From NCBI RefSeq assembly GCF_900167535.1, contig NZ_FUYE01000003.1:292414-356413 (forward strand): a stretch of 64,000 nucleotides of DNA. The letters are read 5' to 3'. This DNA comes from Prosthecobacter debontii (GTDB lineage Bacteria > Verrucomicrobiota > Verrucomicrobiia > Verrucomicrobiales > Verrucomicrobiaceae). The notes below the pieces were generated by a model. That model saw only the letters and a program-made list of their open reading frames with translations, was not told where the DNA came from and searched no databases. The translations under genes were made by a program, and so were the position numbers. This document shows, in pieces, positions 20,152 to 29,020 of this stretch. Each line of letters opens with the position of its first letter. Position 1 is the stretch's first letter.

Positions 20152-21498
20152 ATGAGCTCTAATCCCAAGTCACGCCGTCAATTCCTGCAAACCGCAGCCG
20201 GGGCCATCACGGCACCCTTCATCCTGCCCTCCCGTGTCTGGTCGGCAGAAACCGCGCCCAACTCCCGCATCAATCTCGGCTTTATCGGCATGGGAAAAAT
20301 GAACTCCGGCCATTTGGGGAACTTCCTGGGCCGTGAATCCGTGCAGGTCGTGGCTGTCTGCGACGTGGACACCAACCGTCGTGAAAACGCGAAGAAGAAG
20401 GTCGAAGAAACCTACGGCAAGAAAGCCGGCAGCGACTACAAGGGTTGCTCCGCTTACAATGACTTCCAGGAGCTCCTGGCCCGCAAAGACATCGACGCCG
20501 TCGTCATCGCGACTCCGGACCACTGGCATGCCTACATCGGCATCGCCGCCGTCAAAGCTGGCAAAGATGTCTATGGTGAGAAGCCTCTCACTCACAATGT
20601 CCATGAAGCGCTGACTCTGACCAAAGCGGTGCGTGACAGTGGCCGCATCTTCCAGACCGGCTCCCAGCAGCGCTCGAACAATCAGGAGTTCCGTATCGCC
20701 GCTGAGCTGGTGCGCAACGGGGTGCTGGGTGAAATCAAAACCATCACCACTTCCTTCGGTGACCCCGCCGGTGTTTACAATCTGGGTGAAGAAGCCATGG
20801 AGCCAGGCCTCGACTGGGATCGCTGGTGCGGTCCAGGCCCCTTGAAGCCTTACAACAGCATCCTCAGCCCACGCGGCGTGCATAACCACTTCCCAGCCTG
20901 GCGTATGACTCGTGAGTTCGGCGGCGGCATGATCACCGACTGGGGTGCTCACCACATTGACATCGCTCAATGGGCACTCGGGGTGGATGACAGCGGCCCT
21001 GTTGAAGTGCGCTCCCCTGGCGCAGATAAGAAGCGCGGTGCTCAGCTCGTTTACAGCAACGGCGTCGTCCTAACCCACAACGATGGCAAGGGCGTCTCCA
21101 TCTACGGTACGGAAGGTGAAGTGCACGTCAATCGTGGGAAGTTCGAGTTCATCCTCGGTGGTAAAACCATCCACAAGTTCTGGGACAAGAACGAAGACAA
21201 AGGCACCTCCCTCGACCGTGAAGTGATCCTCACCGAGCGCGAATACCTCAAAGACGCCAAGGTGAAGCTGTACGTCAGCAAGAACCATCACGATGACTGG
21301 CTGAACTCCATCCAGACCCGTGAGCGCCCGATCTGCGACGTCGCTATTGGCGCCACCTCCGCCATTTCCTGCCACCTCATGAACATGGCTTATTGGAACG
21401 ACGCCAGCTTCAAATGGAATCCTACCGAGCGCACCTTCGCTGAAGGCGGTGATCCGAAGTGGCTCACCCGCGAGTATCGCGGCAATTGGGTGGTCTGA
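20152..21498 (+). CDS. Gfo/Idh/MocA family oxidoreductase, Tat-exported
   Basis: 448 residues from the ATG at 20152. The N-terminus has a twin-arginine signal (KSRRQFLQTAAGAITAPFI). The Rossmann fold follows with NLGFIGMGKMNSGHLGN, then VVIATPDHWHA, the family Lys in DVYGEKPLTHN, and WGAHHIDIAQWAL in the substrate domain. These enzymes use tightly bound NAD(P) on sugars or inositols; secreted members of this type are common in Verrucomicrobia and Planctomycetes and are thought to act on polysaccharide-derived sugars. The frame is open upstream to 20008, but that extension contains the FKBP terminator and would bury the Tat signal. Confidence 0.95.
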   Translation: MSSNPKSRRQFLQTAAGAITAPFILPSRVWSAETAPNSRINLGFIGMGKMNSGHLGNFLGRESVQVVAVCDVDTNRRENAKKKVEETYGKKAGSDYKGCSAYNDFQELLARKDIDAVVIATPDHWHAYIGIAAVKAGKDVYGEKPLTHNVHEALTLTKAVRDSGRIFQTGSQQRSNNQEFRIAAELVRNGVLGEIKTITTSFGDPAGVYNLGEEAMEPGLDWDRWCGPGPLKPYNSILSPRGVHNHFPAWRMTREFGGGMITDWGAHHIDIAQWALGVDDSGPVEVRSPGADKKRGAQLVYSNGVVLTHNDGKGVSIYGTEGEVHVNRGKFEFILGGKTIHKFWDKNEDKGTSLDREVILTEREYLKDAKVKLYVSKNHHDDWLNSIQTRERPICDVAIGATSAISCHLMNMAYWNDASFKWNPTERTFAEGGDPKWLTREYRGNWVV

Positions 21499-21551
21499 TC
21501 GAATTCTCAGCACTGCGGTGCTGAAGCAGTCCGTTCGTTGTGGAACCCTGC

Positions 21552-21580
21552 AAAGCGACCTCGAAAGAGGTCGCTTTTTT
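21552..21580 (+). terminator. Rho-independent terminator of the Gfo/Idh/MocA gene
   Basis: 11-bp stem AAAGCGACCTC / GAGGTCGCTTT closed by a GAAA tetraloop and followed by a T-run, about 55 nt after the stop. Confidence 0.93.
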
Positions 21581-21597
21581 CGTGCCTTCGCTGCCCT

Positions 21598-21753
21598 TCA
21601 TGCCTTGACCAGCACCGCCTCACGCAGGGCACCTAACCACTGATTCGCACGCGACCAGAACAATCGGAAATCCTTCCCATCAAACTTGCCGCGATACACC
21701 ATGGCGACCCAACCCATGCCGACAAAGAAGGCTTCAGGCGGCCATACTCTCAT
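21598..21753 (-). CDS. Possible small hypothetical protein
   Basis: 51 codons from the ATG at 21753 (MRVWPPEAFFVGMGWVAMVY), or 61 from a GTG at 21783. The first half is hydrophobic and the second half basic (KFDGKDFRLFWSRANQWLG). It begins 18-48 nt after the mobA-like gene on the same strand and could be its last operon member, or chance coding. I recognise no family. It ends 17 nt before the terminator of the convergent gene. Confidence 0.35.
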   Translation of the reverse strand: MRVWPPEAFFVGMGWVAMVYRGKFDGKDFRLFWSRANQWLGALREAVLVKA

Positions 21754-21801
21754 GAAACCCTCAAACCCAAAATCAGGTATCACTTTTAGTTAGTATTTTA
21801 T

Positions 21802-22407
21802 TCATCCCACCACCTCAGACCACTCGTCAGGTGTATTGGTATTGGCGAAATAAACCTGCGTTGAAGGCGATACGGGCTGCACGATGGCCAACCCCTGGTT
21901 AACGGCATCCTCGATCAAACGGCGCATGCTGAGCTGAGTGTCTTCGAGAGCCTTTTCCATCAATGGAATCAGCGCTGGCGTATAGACCCCGGCCAGAGGT
22001 TCGATGCCGTGACTGGCGCGGAAGAACAACGCTTGATCGGGAGGAAGCTCTGCAATCGATTCGCTCAAAAAAGCCGGATTCATCTCCGGCATATCCACGG
22101 CCAGCACCACCAGCGGCATTTGTACTAACGCCAGAGCCCGACTCACGGGGCCTATGGGACCGACATCGGTCCCTGGCGGATCGAACAACCACTCCACCTC
22201 GGGCTCCGCAGTCTGATGCAGACCCTGCCCTTCTCGACAGGCGACGATGAGCCGCGCTGGCTTCAGCATCCGCAGTTTTTGAATCTGGCCCTGCCACAGC
22301 GGCTTACCCTGCCAAGGCAGAAACGCCTTGTCCTCCCCCATGCGGGTGGAGCGCCCCCCGGCAAGCAAGAGCGCCGAGTATCCTGGAACTGGAGTTGGGT
22401 CAGACAT
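21802..22407 (-). CDS. mobA: Molybdenum cofactor guanylyltransferase-like (MobA/NTP-transferase)
   Basis: 201 residues starting MSDPTPVPGYSALLLAGGRS. The N-terminal nucleotide-binding signature LLAGGRSTRMGEDKAFLPW matches MobA and the NTP_transf_3 family exactly (LAGG.S.RMG.DK). LVVLAVDMPEMNP carries the metal-binding Asp, and GIEPLAGVYTPALIP is the usual second-half motif. MobA adds GMP to molybdopterin for bis-MGD enzymes. No other moa/moe/mob genes or molybdoenzymes occur in the window, so a broader nucleotidyltransferase role is possible. Its start is 8 nt downstream of the hydrolase stop, so they are probably co-transcribed. Confidence 0.88.
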   Translation of the reverse strand: MSDPTPVPGYSALLLAGGRSTRMGEDKAFLPWQGKPLWQGQIQKLRMLKPARLIVACREGQGLHQTAEPEVEWLFDPPGTDVGPIGPVSRALALVQMPLVVLAVDMPEMNPAFLSESIAELPPDQALFFRASHGIEPLAGVYTPALIPLMEKALEDTQLSMRRLIEDAVNQGLAIVQPVSPSTQVYFANTNTPDEWSEVVG

Positions 22408-22415
22408 ACCAACCC

Positions 22416-23687
22416 TTATTCGGATCTCAGGCCGACACCGTTCACCGAAATCACTCGATAGGAAATGGCAGATGTGGCGGGCGTAGGGTCCACGAACTTC
22501 ATCTCCAGCAGAGGTTTCTCAGGAGTGTCGTGGTAGGACATGGCTTGAAAAAGCGGACGTCCAAACCGGCTCGCCAGTTTCTCCGGCACTCGTCCGATTT
22601 CCTTACCCTCGCGGTAAACGATGAACTGCTGGAGACCGCTTTCGAAGTCCACCTCGGCCTGCCAGGTCACGACTCCATCTTTGACCTTCACATCCGTAGG
22701 ACCAGGCGGTGGCGTGGTGTCATTCGTCGCCCCCGTTTGGATGTATTCCGCACGCAGTTTCGTCAGTGCCTCTGTCGGCATCCACGCTGCGGTTTCTAAG
22801 GCCCCCTTAAACTCACTCGCCTTCACCGCCGTCCTCTCATCCATCTCGGACAGCCAACCGTCACTGACTTTCACAGGCAGTAGCGCGGCGCCTTGTTTCG
22901 GCAAACGCATGGTTAGGCAGGTGTCCAAAAAGGGAATCGCTAAATAACGCGAGTCACCACACTCATGACCTGTCCTCGGATCGCGTGCAAAACCCGCCGG
23001 GGCTCCCTTAGCTCTCCAAGCTTTGAACATCGCACGATCTCCCACCCGTGCCGGGCCGTGACGTTTATCTTGCTCCTCTTTAAGACCGCCGTTGAAGCAA
23101 ATCGGCACCTGATACACGGCTTCGCTCAGTTCCGGTTTGGGGATGTCTCCCTTCTCCCAAACATAATAGGCGGAACCCGAACGAAACCAGATGGCCGCGA
23201 TGCGATCGGGATGCAGCGTGAGCATGAGGCTGGACCAGAAACCACCGCCGCTATGCCCCCACAGAGCCCACGGCACCTTCCCGATTTCCGGATGTCCTGA
23301 CTGCTTGGCAAATTCCTCCAGGCTGTGTAGAAAGGCCTTCTCCGAGCCATTGCGGGGATCACACCACTTCCGACAGTCCTGTCCATCCTCCTGATGATAA
23401 GACGGGCCGAGCAGTGCACACCCATGCTTTGCTGCCAGGGCCTGCCAATGCAGATCATAGGCCGCTGTCTCACCGCCCTTGCAGGCTCCCGCGCCACAGC
23501 CATGCTGATGCACGATCACACCCCGGACTTTCTCAATCCCTTCCGGCAGCCACAGCGTGTAGGTCACCCCGTAGATCAGACCCTCCGGCTCTTTCGACGG
23601 GGGATACTCGACTGTGAGATAGCGACCCGCTACAGCTTGAGTGAAGAGCGGCAGCACGCAGAAAAGAGAGAGCAAAAACAGGCGCAT
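22416..23687 (-). CDS. Secreted alpha/beta hydrolase with C-terminal Fn3-like domain
   Basis: 423 residues from the ATG at 23687 (MRLFLLSLFCVLPLFTQAVAG, signal peptide). The alpha/beta hydrolase core has an oxyanion strand VIVHQHGCGAGAC, the nucleophile elbow WGHSGGG (Ser about residue 145) and a late His in DPRTGHECGD. Several cysteines (GCGAGACKGG, CALLG, CRKWCD) may form disulfides, consistent with export. Residues about 330-423 resemble a fibronectin-type-3 fold (PPPGPTDVKVKDGVVTWQAE to SYRVISVNGVGLRSE). The substrate is unknown; an esterase acting on plant or algal polymers is plausible. Confidence 0.85.
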   Translation of the reverse strand: MRLFLLSLFCVLPLFTQAVAGRYLTVEYPPSKEPEGLIYGVTYTLWLPEGIEKVRGVIVHQHGCGAGACKGGETAAYDLHWQALAAKHGCALLGPSYHQEDGQDCRKWCDPRNGSEKAFLHSLEEFAKQSGHPEIGKVPWALWGHSGGGFWSSLMLTLHPDRIAAIWFRSGSAYYVWEKGDIPKPELSEAVYQVPICFNGGLKEEQDKRHGPARVGDRAMFKAWRAKGAPAGFARDPRTGHECGDSRYLAIPFLDTCLTMRLPKQGAALLPVKVSDGWLSEMDERTAVKASEFKGALETAAWMPTEALTKLRAEYIQTGATNDTTPPPGPTDVKVKDGVVTWQAEVDFESGLQQFIVYREGKEIGRVPEKLASRFGRPLFQAMSYHDTPEKPLLEMKFVDPTPATSAISYRVISVNGVGLRSE

Positions 23688-23743
23688 GGTCAGGCAGTTC
23701 ACCTGCAATCCCTCGCCACGTCAAGCCATCCCTCCCAGCGAAC

Positions 23744-24313
23744 TCAACGCTGGGTTAATCTTGGCTCTTCGACAGGCTTGAGCTGCTTATCGTAACAGCC
23801 ATTCTGCTTCAGCGAACCCAACTGCGTGGGCATTTTTTCCAACGTGGGAATGGAGGACTTCGCCAGCGCGAGTTGGCCCAGCGGATCTTTCACGACTAGG
23901 ATCCAACCATCATACTTGTAGCCAAACTTCAAGCCCGTGGTGTCATAGCGGGTTGTTAAATCCGGGGCTTGCTCCTCCACGATTTGTCGAGCCGGCAGAT
24001 TCACCTCAAAGTCATGCCGCTGCAGCACCTTGAAGACTTTCCGATCCACGGCGCTCTCCCCCACGAGCATGAAAGAGACCTGATGCTTCTCGTAGTTCTG
24101 TTTATTGTCCGTGTTGGTAAACTTGATACGCGGTTTGATCACCTGCATCTGGTCATCGAAATCTCCACCTTTGGTCTTCGCCGGACGGCTAATCATCACC
24201 TCCGCTTTGACACCGCGAAAGAACGGCACATCGACAAACTGCGCAAACGCCACCCCACCGAGGAACAGGATGGCACCGACAACTTTCACCAGGGAGCGAT
24301 TCATCATTTTCAT
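23744..24313 (-). CDS. Hypothetical secreted protein
   Basis: 189 residues from the ATG at 24313 (MKMMNRSLVKVVGAILFLGGVAFA, signal peptide or anchor); ATGs at 24307 and 24304 are equally usable. The mature part is a mixture of beta strands and charged loops (VFKVLQRHDFEVNLPARQIV, KFGYKYDGWILVVKDPLG) with a single Cys (QNGCYDKQLKP). I recognise no family. It lies 56 nt upstream of the secreted hydrolase on the same strand and divergent from the creatininase gene, whose start is about 80 nt away. Confidence 0.78.
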   Translation of the reverse strand: MKMMNRSLVKVVGAILFLGGVAFAQFVDVPFFRGVKAEVMISRPAKTKGGDFDDQMQVIKPRIKFTNTDNKQNYEKHQVSFMLVGESAVDRKVFKVLQRHDFEVNLPARQIVEEQAPDLTTRYDTTGLKFGYKYDGWILVVKDPLGQLALAKSSIPTLEKMPTQLGSLKQNGCYDKQLKPVEEPRLTQR

Positions 24314-24393
24314 AGCGGGACTGGCAGGGAGTGACCTGCACGTGGTATTACTGGATTCCTGAGCGCCTGTTACAAAACTCACCCATCACTTTT

Positions 24394-25176
24394 ATGACCT
24401 CCTCTCCCCGCCCCTGGATCCTTGCCGAGACGAACTGGAAGCATGTCAAAGACACCCGCTACGAGATTGCAGTCCTGCCCTGGGGGGCCACAGAAGCCCA
24501 TAACTGGCACCTGCCCTACGCCACGGATAGCTATCAAAATGAAAGCCTGTGTGCCGAGGCGGGCCGCATCGCGTGGGACGCCGGAGCTAAGGTCGCCATC
24601 CTGCCTAACCTCCCCTTTGGTGTGCAGACAGGGCAGCTCGACATCCCTTTTTGCATCAATATGAACCCCAGCACACAGACCGCCGTGCTGGAGGACATCA
24701 TCAGCTCCCTGGAGGGCGTCGGCATCCCTAAGCTCGTGGTCTTCAACGGCCATGGCGGCAATGACTTCCGTCAGATCCTGCGTGAGCTCCAGGCACGCCA
24801 CCCGCGCATCTTCCTCTCCGTGGTCAATTGGTTCAGCATCAGCAGTGGCAAGGACATCTTCACCATCGTCGGTGACCACGCCGATGAGCGTGAAACCAGC
24901 CTCATGCTGCACCTGCATCCCGAGTTGGTTTTGCCGAAAGAAGACTGGGGCCCGGGCACGGACAACCTGTGGAAAATCCCCGCCATGAGGGAAAAGTGGG
25001 CCTGGGCTCAGCGCGCATGGTCGCAAGCCACCAACGACACCGGCTCCGGCGATCCACAGCACTCCACGGCCGAAAAAGGGGCTCAATACTTCGAGCTCCT
25101 CACCGCCAAGTTCGCCGGTTACCTCGTGGACCTGGCCGCAGCCGAACCTACAGCGATGTATCAGAAAGCGGAATGA
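24394..25176 (+). CDS. Creatininase family metallo-amidohydrolase
   Basis: 260 residues from the ATG at 24394 (MTSSPRPWILAETNWKHVKD). Metal ligands of the family are visible: Glu and His in WGATEAHNWHLPYATDSY, Asp in the same block, His in FNGHGGND, and Glu in GDHADERETSLMLHLHP. The family includes creatininase, amidases of riboflavin/F420 biosynthesis (ArfB, MftE) and others; the sequence does not tell which. The frame is open 21 codons further upstream but the extension looks non-coding. No neighbouring gene suggests a pathway. Confidence 0.92.
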   Translation: MTSSPRPWILAETNWKHVKDTRYEIAVLPWGATEAHNWHLPYATDSYQNESLCAEAGRIAWDAGAKVAILPNLPFGVQTGQLDIPFCINMNPSTQTAVLEDIISSLEGVGIPKLVVFNGHGGNDFRQILRELQARHPRIFLSVVNWFSISSGKDIFTIVGDHADERETSLMLHLHPELVLPKEDWGPGTDNLWKIPAMREKWAWAQRAWSQATNDTGSGDPQHSTAEKGAQYFELLTAKFAGYLVDLAAAEPTAMYQKAE

Positions 25177-25199
25177 ACCAGTTGGGCTCTGAATCTCCA

Positions 25200-25450
25200 T
25201 AAGAAGCCAGGATCATCACGGAGCGTTCCCAGTCTCAATAAAGGCCCTTCAGTCTCAGGCGGCATAATGCCCGGTGTCCACGCAGCAAGGTCGAGTGCCC
25301 GCGCAGGCGTGGATACAGCAAGTCCGGAGCCCTACCTTCAAGCGGAATGAGACGAGCATCGAAAAGTCACCCGTCCGGCTGAAGCCGGGGCTCCCAACAC
25401 CGCCCTGTCAGGCGGAATCCAAGCTTCGCGATCGTCCCCAAACTCGGAGC
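25200..25450. repeat. Gene-free stretch with GC-rich inverted repeats
   Basis: About 280 nt between the creatininase and PEP-CTERM genes without a convincing gene. It contains a 10-bp inverted repeat with one mismatch (25274-25283 / 25307-25316), a CCGGC-TGAA-GCCGG hairpin (25375-25388) and CCGCC-CTGTCA-GGCGG (25400-25415). The TGAA loop resembles the hairpins near 33.7 kb, so this may be a decayed copy of the same dispersed element. Confidence 0.5.
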
Positions 25451-25454
25451 GGCT

Positions 25455-26246
25455 TCAGCATCCCATCCGACGGCGGCGCAATACCAGTCCGGTCAAGGCG
25501 AGACCCAGCAACATCGCCCGGCTCGGCTCGGGAGTGCCGGTGATGGTCAGGTTATCGAAACGAATGGTGCGGAAGTCGGAGCCAGTCGTGTTAGCCCCTG
25601 GGAAATTTTTCACATAAAAACCGAGTCCGGTGATGGCCTCCCCTGGACCAAACAAAGTGCTGGAGGAGATCGTCGAGGCCCCCGTGTCGAGCGACATGGA
25701 GGTGCCCTGAGTGAAGCTGACCGCATACCAGGAGGCATTCAGGAGATCCACCTGATACTGATTCGCTCCAGGTCCGTCCACCCCGCCGGAAGGCGTGGCA
25801 TACCAGGCCCCATCCACCTGCACCGTCAGGTAGTAGCTCATGCCTGTCATGGTGCCGCCGGTGTTTTGCTGCCAGCTCGCGCTAAAGGCGCTGTAATCCG
25901 CAGGCACCAGCCCCGTGAAAGCACTTGCCCCCAAGGTGGCGGTAGTGGAGGTGGTGAAAAGGAAGTAATCCACCGTCGTGGTGCCGCCATTGGCGGTACT
26001 ATTTTGCGCGTAAAGGTAGGGATTGGGGTTCTCGCCTGTCGGGGAGGAAACTCCATTGGTGATACCCGTGCCGCCATAAGCTGTGCCAGCGACATTCACG
26101 CTGTTGAAACTGCGCCAGCTCTCCGTGGCCTGGCCCACGGATTCACCGGTAAAATCTTCCATGAACAGCGTCGCCGCCGAAAGGGGTGCGGCGGAGGCGA
26201 GCAGGCCAAAAGCTAAGCAACGAAATAGGTGGGCACTGGACAACAT
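25455..26246 (-). CDS. PEP-CTERM sorting domain protein
   Basis: 263 residues from the ATG at 26246, giving a signal peptide MLSSAHLFRCLAFGLLASAA with cleavage near SAA. The mature region (FMEDFTGESVGQATESWRSF onward) is Gly/Ser/Thr-rich and probably a concanavalin-like beta sandwich. The C-terminus has the three-part PEP-CTERM tag: PEPS, a hydrophobic helix (MLLGLALTGLVL) and RRRRMG. Such proteins are exported and processed by an EpsH/XrtA-type exosortase, usually ending at the surface or in extracellular matrix. No exosortase gene is in the window. It is 93 nt downstream of the CxxCH protein gene. Confidence 0.92.
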   Translation of the reverse strand: MLSSAHLFRCLAFGLLASAAPLSAATLFMEDFTGESVGQATESWRSFNSVNVAGTAYGGTGITNGVSSPTGENPNPYLYAQNSTANGGTTTVDYFLFTTSTTATLGASAFTGLVPADYSAFSASWQQNTGGTMTGMSYYLTVQVDGAWYATPSGGVDGPGANQYQVDLLNASWYAVSFTQGTSMSLDTGASTISSSTLFGPGEAITGLGFYVKNFPGANTTGSDFRTIRFDNLTITGTPEPSRAMLLGLALTGLVLRRRRMGC

Positions 26247-26339
26247 GGGCGGGAGAAAACGCAATTTCAGGCGGGTTCTTGCCCGTAATCCTACCAAAAG
26301 CAAAGTCGTTTCACCGATGTTTTCCCTATTTGTGAGGGG

Positions 26340-27599
26340 TTACAGAGTCTCCGCTAAGATGGTGCGAATGTGTCGCCGCTCAGATTCGCCCAGGTAATCG
26401 TAACGCCCCCCGGGCTCCTCGCCTCGGAGAATGCGGTCCAGCCGCGCTTTAACCGAGGCCTTGAGCGCAGGCTGCATGCGCTCAAACGTGCGAGAGTAGA
26501 TCATATAACTGCAGCGGTATTTGAAGAGGCGATTGAGCAGTTGGAAATCCTTGAGACTGCGCCCGCCAGCACTGGGGCGTGCGGTTTTCAAAAAAGCGGT
26601 CTGGAAGGCTTCATCTCCCTCGATGCCTCCATCCGGCAGCGTGGCCTCGTCTTTGAAAAGCAAGGCATCCAGCACGTCTTCTGTGCAGTGCTCAATGATG
26701 CGCTTGGCCGTGCCCGTAGGTTCGTTCTGAATGGGTTCGCCGAGTTCTTTTTGCAAGGAGGTCTGCATGTACATCGCACGCGCGGCGGTTTGATGCGCCT
26801 TGGTCAGCACATTTTGCACGGAGGTCTGATGCTCCAGCACCATGAGCGCGACGATGTCGCTGCTGGCGCGGGGGTAGCGGCTGATGTCAAAAAGGCCGGT
26901 AAGTTGGGTCAGATTGGCCCCCTGCTCCACGGGCATGTCGCAGGTGTTATCGGCGTTTTCGGTGGCGATCACATTCCCTCGGTGAGTGGAGTCGCCATGC
27001 CGCCCAGTGACATACCAGCCTCCCCACCGATCACGAAAGGGCGTGGTGCTATCCACCACCGCGCTGCCTTGACTCAGAATGGGATGCCCGGTGGCGCTGG
27101 GAAAAACAGAGCGCACCATGACGCCCGTCACACCCGGAGTGAAGGGGCCGCCATGGCAGGTGAGGCAGCTCTGATCGCGCTGAAATTCCAGCGGTTTTTT
27201 CCGAGAAGTCTCCGGCTCCAGCAGATAATAAATCGGCCCCAGATAAGGGTCCACCACGGCAATCTCAATGCCCCCGCCCACGGAATAACCGAGGTAGGCC
27301 TCATCGCCATAATAAATGACCCGCGGTGTCTGCGGGCTGATGAGATCGTTCTGTTTGCTGGTTTTGGAAAACACCAGGACCTGAGACTCCTCAGGGATGT
27401 GAAACTCCCGGCGTAGATCCCGCAGCACCGTCCAGGCATCCGTGCGATCCACCGTGGTCTTGCCCGCCTGGAGGCGTTTCATCAGATCCTGCACCGCATC
27501 CTGAGGTGTGGTGTCGGAGTAACGGATGGGCGGCAACTCATACTCCGGCTCCGCCTGGGCGAGCAGAGGCAGCAGAGGGATGAGGAAAAGCCAGCGCAT
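26340..27599 (-). CDS. Secreted protein with one CxxCH heme motif
   Basis: 419 residues from the ATG at 27599 (MRWLFLIPLLPLLAQAEPEY, signal peptide). A single c-type heme site CLTCH occurs near residue 160 (RDQSCLTCHGGPFTPGVTG) with a possible distal region SVFPSATGHPILS. The rest is helical (for example HQTAARAMYMQTSLQKELGE) with further His and Met residues. I recognise it as a type frequent in Planctomycetes/Verrucomicrobia but cannot name a characterised family. It probably carries electrons in the periplasm. Neighbours: PEP-CTERM gene downstream, iron alcohol dehydrogenase upstream in the same direction (about 120 nt). Confidence 0.82.
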   Translation of the reverse strand: MRWLFLIPLLPLLAQAEPEYELPPIRYSDTTPQDAVQDLMKRLQAGKTTVDRTDAWTVLRDLRREFHIPEESQVLVFSKTSKQNDLISPQTPRVIYYGDEAYLGYSVGGGIEIAVVDPYLGPIYYLLEPETSRKKPLEFQRDQSCLTCHGGPFTPGVTGVMVRSVFPSATGHPILSQGSAVVDSTTPFRDRWGGWYVTGRHGDSTHRGNVIATENADNTCDMPVEQGANLTQLTGLFDISRYPRASSDIVALMVLEHQTSVQNVLTKAHQTAARAMYMQTSLQKELGEPIQNEPTGTAKRIIEHCTEDVLDALLFKDEATLPDGGIEGDEAFQTAFLKTARPSAGGRSLKDFQLLNRLFKYRCSYMIYSRTFERMQPALKASVKARLDRILRGEEPGGRYDYLGESERRHIRTILAETL

Positions 27600-27717
27600 G
27601 AAAGGGGGGAAGACAGAGGAGCTTTTAAATACGCTCACAAAATACCTATTTAACCAACGGCCAACACTTGCTCCCCATTTCCCGCCCCTTGTCAGGGACT
27701 GTGCCTGAATTGCGAGC

Positions 27718-28869
27718 TTAAAGAGCTTGGCGCAGAATATCGAGCAGCTCCTCCTGGCTCAGCGGCACGGGGTTCCCCTTCATGCTACTGGACTGGGCCG
27801 CCTTGGTCGCGATTTCCGGCAGGTCTAGATGGGTGATGCCAAAACTGCCCAAGGTGGGGATCTTGAGTCGGAGACTGAGCTCCTTCAGGAAAGTGGCCGC
27901 CTTTTCCGGGGTGCCCTCGTCATCGTTTAAAATCAGGCGGGAGGCAGCTTCGAATCGCTCTCGGATCAGGCAGTCCCCATCCCGCTTGATCGCGGCCCAA
28001 TTCATCGCCCACACCGGAGCCAGCAAGGCCGCGCAAACTGCGCCATGGGCCGCTTTGAAACTGCCGCCAATGGGTGCCGCAAAACCATGCACGGCCCCTA
28101 GCCCTGCATTGGCTAGGGCCATGCCGCTAAACATGGCCGCTAGAGCTAAGTCTTCCCGCGCCTCCACATCATGCCCGTCCGTAACAGCCCTTTCGAGTGA
28201 ACGAATCGCGCGGCGAATGCCATCCACACAGAGGGCGTCCGTCATGGACTGAGCACGGCTGGAAACATAGGCCTCCAGGCACTGCGTGAGGGCATCCATG
28301 CCACTGGCCGCAGTCACCGAAGGAGGGCAGGTGCGCGCCAGTTCCGGGTCCACCAGAGCCACGGCCGGCAGCATGGAGGGGTGGCGCAGGCTGGCCTTCA
28401 CCCCGTGCTCAGCGCTAACTAATACCGCATTCCGAGTCACTTCCGCCCCCGTGCCCGCCGTCGTCGGCACCGCGATGAAGGGCAGCGGGGGATTGTCCAG
28501 AGGTTGGGCTTTTCCCACGATCTCCAGGTAATGCAGCAGATCATGCGGCTGCCGAGCCACCGCCGCGATCGCCTTGCCCGCATCCACCGCGCTGCCGCCC
28601 CCCAGACCGATGACCACTTCCGCCCCAGTTTTCAAAGCCGTGGCCGAACCCCGGCGGATGTCATCCACCGTGGGCTCCGTCAACAGCGGGAAAATCACGA
28701 CCTCGAGCCCCCTCTCTTCCAAGGTCTGAAGGATGGGCATGAAACGTTGGGGATCACGCCCGGTGACAACCAGGAGTTTCTTCCCGAGACCCAGGGTCAA
28801 AACGGGTAACTGTGACACGGCTCCCCGGCCGAAAATGATCCTTGTGGCGGTGGCAAATTCAAAGGTCAT
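27718..28869 (-). CDS. Iron-containing alcohol dehydrogenase
   Basis: 383 residues, start MTFEFATATRIIFGRGAVSQ. NAD-binding GLGGGSAVDAGKAIAAV and PTTAGTGAEVTRNAV are diagnostic of group III Fe-ADHs. Metal ligands are in place: Asp in VALVDPEL, and His residues in ALANAGLGAVHGFAAPIGG and FKAAHGAVCAALL. Length fits the family (about 380). The substrate range is broad (alcohols, lactaldehyde, butanol, maleylacetate), so no specific name is justified. Cytosolic. It diverges from glmS with about 150 nt between the starts. Confidence 0.95.
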   Translation of the reverse strand: MTFEFATATRIIFGRGAVSQLPVLTLGLGKKLLVVTGRDPQRFMPILQTLEERGLEVVIFPLLTEPTVDDIRRGSATALKTGAEVVIGLGGGSAVDAGKAIAAVARQPHDLLHYLEIVGKAQPLDNPPLPFIAVPTTAGTGAEVTRNAVLVSAEHGVKASLRHPSMLPAVALVDPELARTCPPSVTAASGMDALTQCLEAYVSSRAQSMTDALCVDGIRRAIRSLERAVTDGHDVEAREDLALAAMFSGMALANAGLGAVHGFAAPIGGSFKAAHGAVCAALLAPVWAMNWAAIKRDGDCLIRERFEAASRLILNDDEGTPEKAATFLKELSLRLKIPTLGSFGITHLDLPEIATKAAQSSSMKGNPVPLSQEELLDILRQAL

Positions 28870-29020
28870 AAGATTCTTCTCGCTCGGCTGAGGCGAGACT
28901 GCAATCGGGATGAACTTTAGCCGATGCCTCTAATCTTTCACGAAATTGCCCTTTCACTGGCGGGCTGGCATTCTAACAGCTAGACTGAAGGACCCGCTTC
29001 GTGGCGGGCAAACGAACACT

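Noticed and set aside
28880..29020. Possible glmS ribozyme or riboswitch
   Set aside because: Only a short CCCGC/GCGGG hairpin is present; the conserved core of the ribozyme was not found.
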